Positions 62,395 through 64,000 of a stretch of 64,000 bases of DNA are shown piece after piece. The first letter of the stretch is position 1; every line of letters starts with the position of its first letter. The stretch is from positions 12,668-76,667 of the forward strand of contig DASRFD010000112.1 in NCBI GenBank assembly GCA_035651715.1. Direction: 5' to 3'. The notes below the pieces were generated by a model, which saw only the letters and a list, made by a program, of their open reading frames with translations, was not told where the DNA came from and searched no databases. This DNA is from Nevskia sp035651715. GTDB taxonomy: Bacteria; Pseudomonadota; Gammaproteobacteria; Nevskiales; Nevskiaceae. The position numbers and the translations under genes were made by a program.

Positions 62395-63315
62395 ATGAAA
62401 ATCCTGCTCCGCCTCGCCGCCTGCGCCGTCCTGATGGCCGCCGCGGCGCCCGCTTCCGCCGCGCTGAAGGTCTTCGCCTGCGAGCCCGAGTGGGGCGCCC
62501 TGGTCAAGGAGATCGGCGGCAAGGACGTCGACCTGTACGTCGCCACCACCGGCCAGCAGGACCCGCACCAGATCCAGCCGCGGCCGAGCCTGATCGCGCA
62601 CTTCCGCAATGCCGACCTGTCGGTGTGCACCGGCGCGGAGCTGGAGATCGGCTGGTTCCCGGTGCTGCAGCAGACCGCGGCCAATCCCAACATCCAGCCG
62701 GGCAAGCCGGGCCTGTTCGAGGCCAGCAAGTTCGTGACGATGAAGGAGGTGCCGGAGAAGCTGGACCGCGCCGAGGGCGACATCCATCCCTACGGCAACC
62801 CGCACATCCAGACCGGGCCGGACAACATCGGCAAGGTGGCCGAGGCGCTGACCGAGCGCCTGGCCGAGCTCGACAACGCCCACGCCGACGCCTACCGGGC
62901 GCGCGGCAAGGACTTCGCGGCGCGCTGGCAGGCGGCGCTGGCCAAGTGGAAGGAGCAGGCCAGGCCGCTGGCCGGCCTCACCGCGCTGAGCTACCACAAG
63001 GAGTGGATCTACCTCTACGACTGGCTCGGCATGAAGGAGGTCGGCGCGCTGGAGCCCAAGCCCGGCATCCCGCCGAGCGCCGGCCAGCTCAACGAGCTGC
63101 TGCAGAACTTCAGCCGCAACCCGGCGAAGATGGTGGTCTATGCCGCCTACAACGATCCCAAGGCCGCGCTGTTCTTTTCGCAGAAGGCCGGCATCCCCGC
63201 GGTGAAGCTGCCCTTCACCGTCGGCGGCGTCGACGGCACCGACGACCTGTTCCAGCTGTTCCAGGTGACGATCGACCGCCTGCTGGCGGCCGCCAACGGC
63301 AAGAGCAGCGAGTAA
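62395..63315 (+). CDS. Zinc/manganese-type ABC transporter substrate-binding protein (ZnuA-like)
   Basis: Periplasmic metal-binding protein of 306 residues. A signal peptide (LLRLAACAVLMAAAAPASAA) is followed by the cluster A-1/TroA fold. Likely metal ligands: His in QQDPHQIQPRPSLI, His in GDIHPYGNPHIQ, His in ALSYHKEWIYL and the Asp of YAAYNDPKAAL. The His-rich loop common in enterobacterial ZnuA is absent. It is followed 4 bp later by a metal-type ABC permease, which supports zinc uptake; manganese cannot be excluded. The ATPase gene is not seen before the window ends. Confidence 0.9.
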   Translation: MKILLRLAACAVLMAAAAPASAALKVFACEPEWGALVKEIGGKDVDLYVATTGQQDPHQIQPRPSLIAHFRNADLSVCTGAELEIGWFPVLQQTAANPNIQPGKPGLFEASKFVTMKEVPEKLDRAEGDIHPYGNPHIQTGPDNIGKVAEALTERLAELDNAHADAYRARGKDFAARWQAALAKWKEQARPLAGLTALSYHKEWIYLYDWLGMKEVGALEPKPGIPPSAGQLNELLQNFSRNPAKMVVYAAYNDPKAALFFSQKAGIPAVKLPFTVGGVDGTDDLFQLFQVTIDRLLAAANGKSSE

Positions 63316-63319
63316 GGCG

Positions 63320-64000
63320 GTGGCGCTCGGCTTCGACTGGTCGCTGCTCGCTCCGCCGCTCGCGGCGGGCCTGGTGGTGAGCGCCACCCACGTCACGCTC
63401 GGCCGCGAGGTCCTGCGCCGCGGCATCATCTTCATCGACCTGACCATCGCCCAGATCGCCGCGCTGGGCGTGATCGCGGTGGAGGCCGCCGGCTACGAGA
63501 GCCAGGGCTGGACCCTGCAGCTTGCCGCCGGCGTCGCCGCGCTGCTGGCCGCGGGCCTGCTGTCGTGGACCGAGCGCCGGCTGGCCGCCGTGCAGGAAGC
63601 GCTGATCGGCTGCCTCTACGTCGTCGCCGCCTGCGTCTCGATCCTGCTGCTGGCGCACAACCCGCACGGCGGCGAGCACCTGACCGAGTTGCTCGCCGGC
63701 CAGATCCTGTGGGTCAACTTCGGCCAGGTCTGGCCGGTGGCGCTGCTCTACGCCGGCATCCTCGCCGCCTGGTGGCTGGGCGCACGCAGGCACCCGATGT
63801 GGTTTTACCCGCTGTTCGCGCTCAACGTCACCGCCTCGGTGCAGCTGGTCGGCGTTTACCTGGTGTTCGCCACGCTGATCCTCCCGGCGCTGGCGGTGCG
63901 CGGCCTGGACAGCGCCAGGGGCCTGCTGCTCGGCTACGCCGTCGGCGCCGCCGGTTACGCCCTCGGCCTGTGGCTGTCGGTGCCGCTGGATCTGCCGTCC
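63320..64000 (+). CDS. Metal ABC transporter permease (ABC-3 family, partial)
   Basis: The first 227 codons of an inner-membrane permease that runs off the right edge. It starts with GTG at 63320, 4 bp after the binding-protein stop with AAGG nearby. Six or more hydrophobic helices are visible, and the ABC-3 signature FIDLTIAQIAALGVIAVE follows LRRGI near residue 35. Later helices include LLYAGILAAWWLG and YLVFATLILPALAVRG. It is the membrane partner of the upstream binding protein in zinc or manganese uptake. Confidence 0.9.
   Translation, partial: MALGFDWSLLAPPLAAGLVVSATHVTLGREVLRRGIIFIDLTIAQIAALGVIAVEAAGYESQGWTLQLAAGVAALLAAGLLSWTERRLAAVQEALIGCLYVVAACVSILLLAHNPHGGEHLTELLAGQILWVNFGQVWPVALLYAGILAAWWLGARRHPMWFYPLFALNVTASVQLVGVYLVFATLILPALAVRGLDSARGLLLGYAVGAAGYALGLWLSVPLDLPS

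Overview
The window is about 70% GC and densely packed, with short intergenic gaps and many ATGA or GTGA start/stop overlaps. The gene order lptD-surA-pdxA-rsmA, the divergent rluD/bamD pair and the uvrA-MFS-ssb order point to a Gram-negative gammaproteobacterium. The mix with opgGH, olsBA, a tad pilus locus and a ubiM-type hydroxylase suggests a Nevskiales/Solimonas-like lineage, but that placement is inferred from gene content and was not tested. I see no rRNA, tRNA, CRISPR array, insertion sequence or prophage; this is ordinary chromosome.

Layout. 1-2.9 kb: the end of an upstream gene, a small unknown protein, and a GlxA-type regulator followed by a DJ-1/PfpI enzyme and a glutathione transferase. 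2.9-5 kb: argG and rnt, divergent. 5-11.6 kb: an envelope block, with periplasmic glucan synthesis (opgG, a small membrane protein, opgH) followed by ornithine-lipid acyltransferases (olsB, olsA). 11.7-13.2 kb: lipA overlapping a GDP-mannose hydrolase, ending at a long palindrome. 13.2-16 kb (minus): a secreted unknown, an OsmC protein, and the murein recycling pair murU-amgK. 16-21.9 kb: lptD, surA, pdxA, rsmA, with repeat-like DNA on both sides of pdxA. 22-30.9 kb (minus): a tad (Flp pilus) locus running flp, tadE, rcpC, rcpA, tadZ, tadA, tadB, tadC, tadD and a DUF3613 gene. The 53-residue Flp pilin is easily missed.

31-40 kb: apaH, then two tandem GT87-type membrane glycosyltransferases, an isoprenylcysteine-methyltransferase-like protein, and a minus-strand operon of Ycf48-like protein, RND/MMPL transporter and PAP2-type membrane enzyme. 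40-43.3 kb: pgeF and rluD (minus, separated by a REP-like repeat) and bamD (plus), which carries a long C-terminal extension with a duplicated module. 43.3-47.1 kb (minus): nadE, sucD, sucC. 47.3-50.6 kb: a PP0621-family protein, pilS and pilR. 50.6-56.9 kb: an Ada-like alkyltransferase with a small membrane-peptide leader gene, uvrA, an MFS transporter and ssb. 56.9-59.6 kb (minus): an unusual run of a DUF6455-like protein, nrdB without nrdA, and ubiM. 59.8-64 kb: a DMT transporter and a zinc-type uptake module (small secreted protein, porin-like barrel, metal-binding protein, ABC permease cut by the window edge).

Together the window is rich in outer-membrane assembly (LptD, SurA, BamD), envelope lipids and glucans, murein recycling, and pilus assembly with its regulation. 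I found no clearly new defence or mobile system. The most notable points are the DUF6455-nrdB-ubiM operon, the duplicated extension on BamD, the Ycf48-RND-PAP2 operon, the membrane protein between opgG and opgH, and several strong unassigned palindromes.
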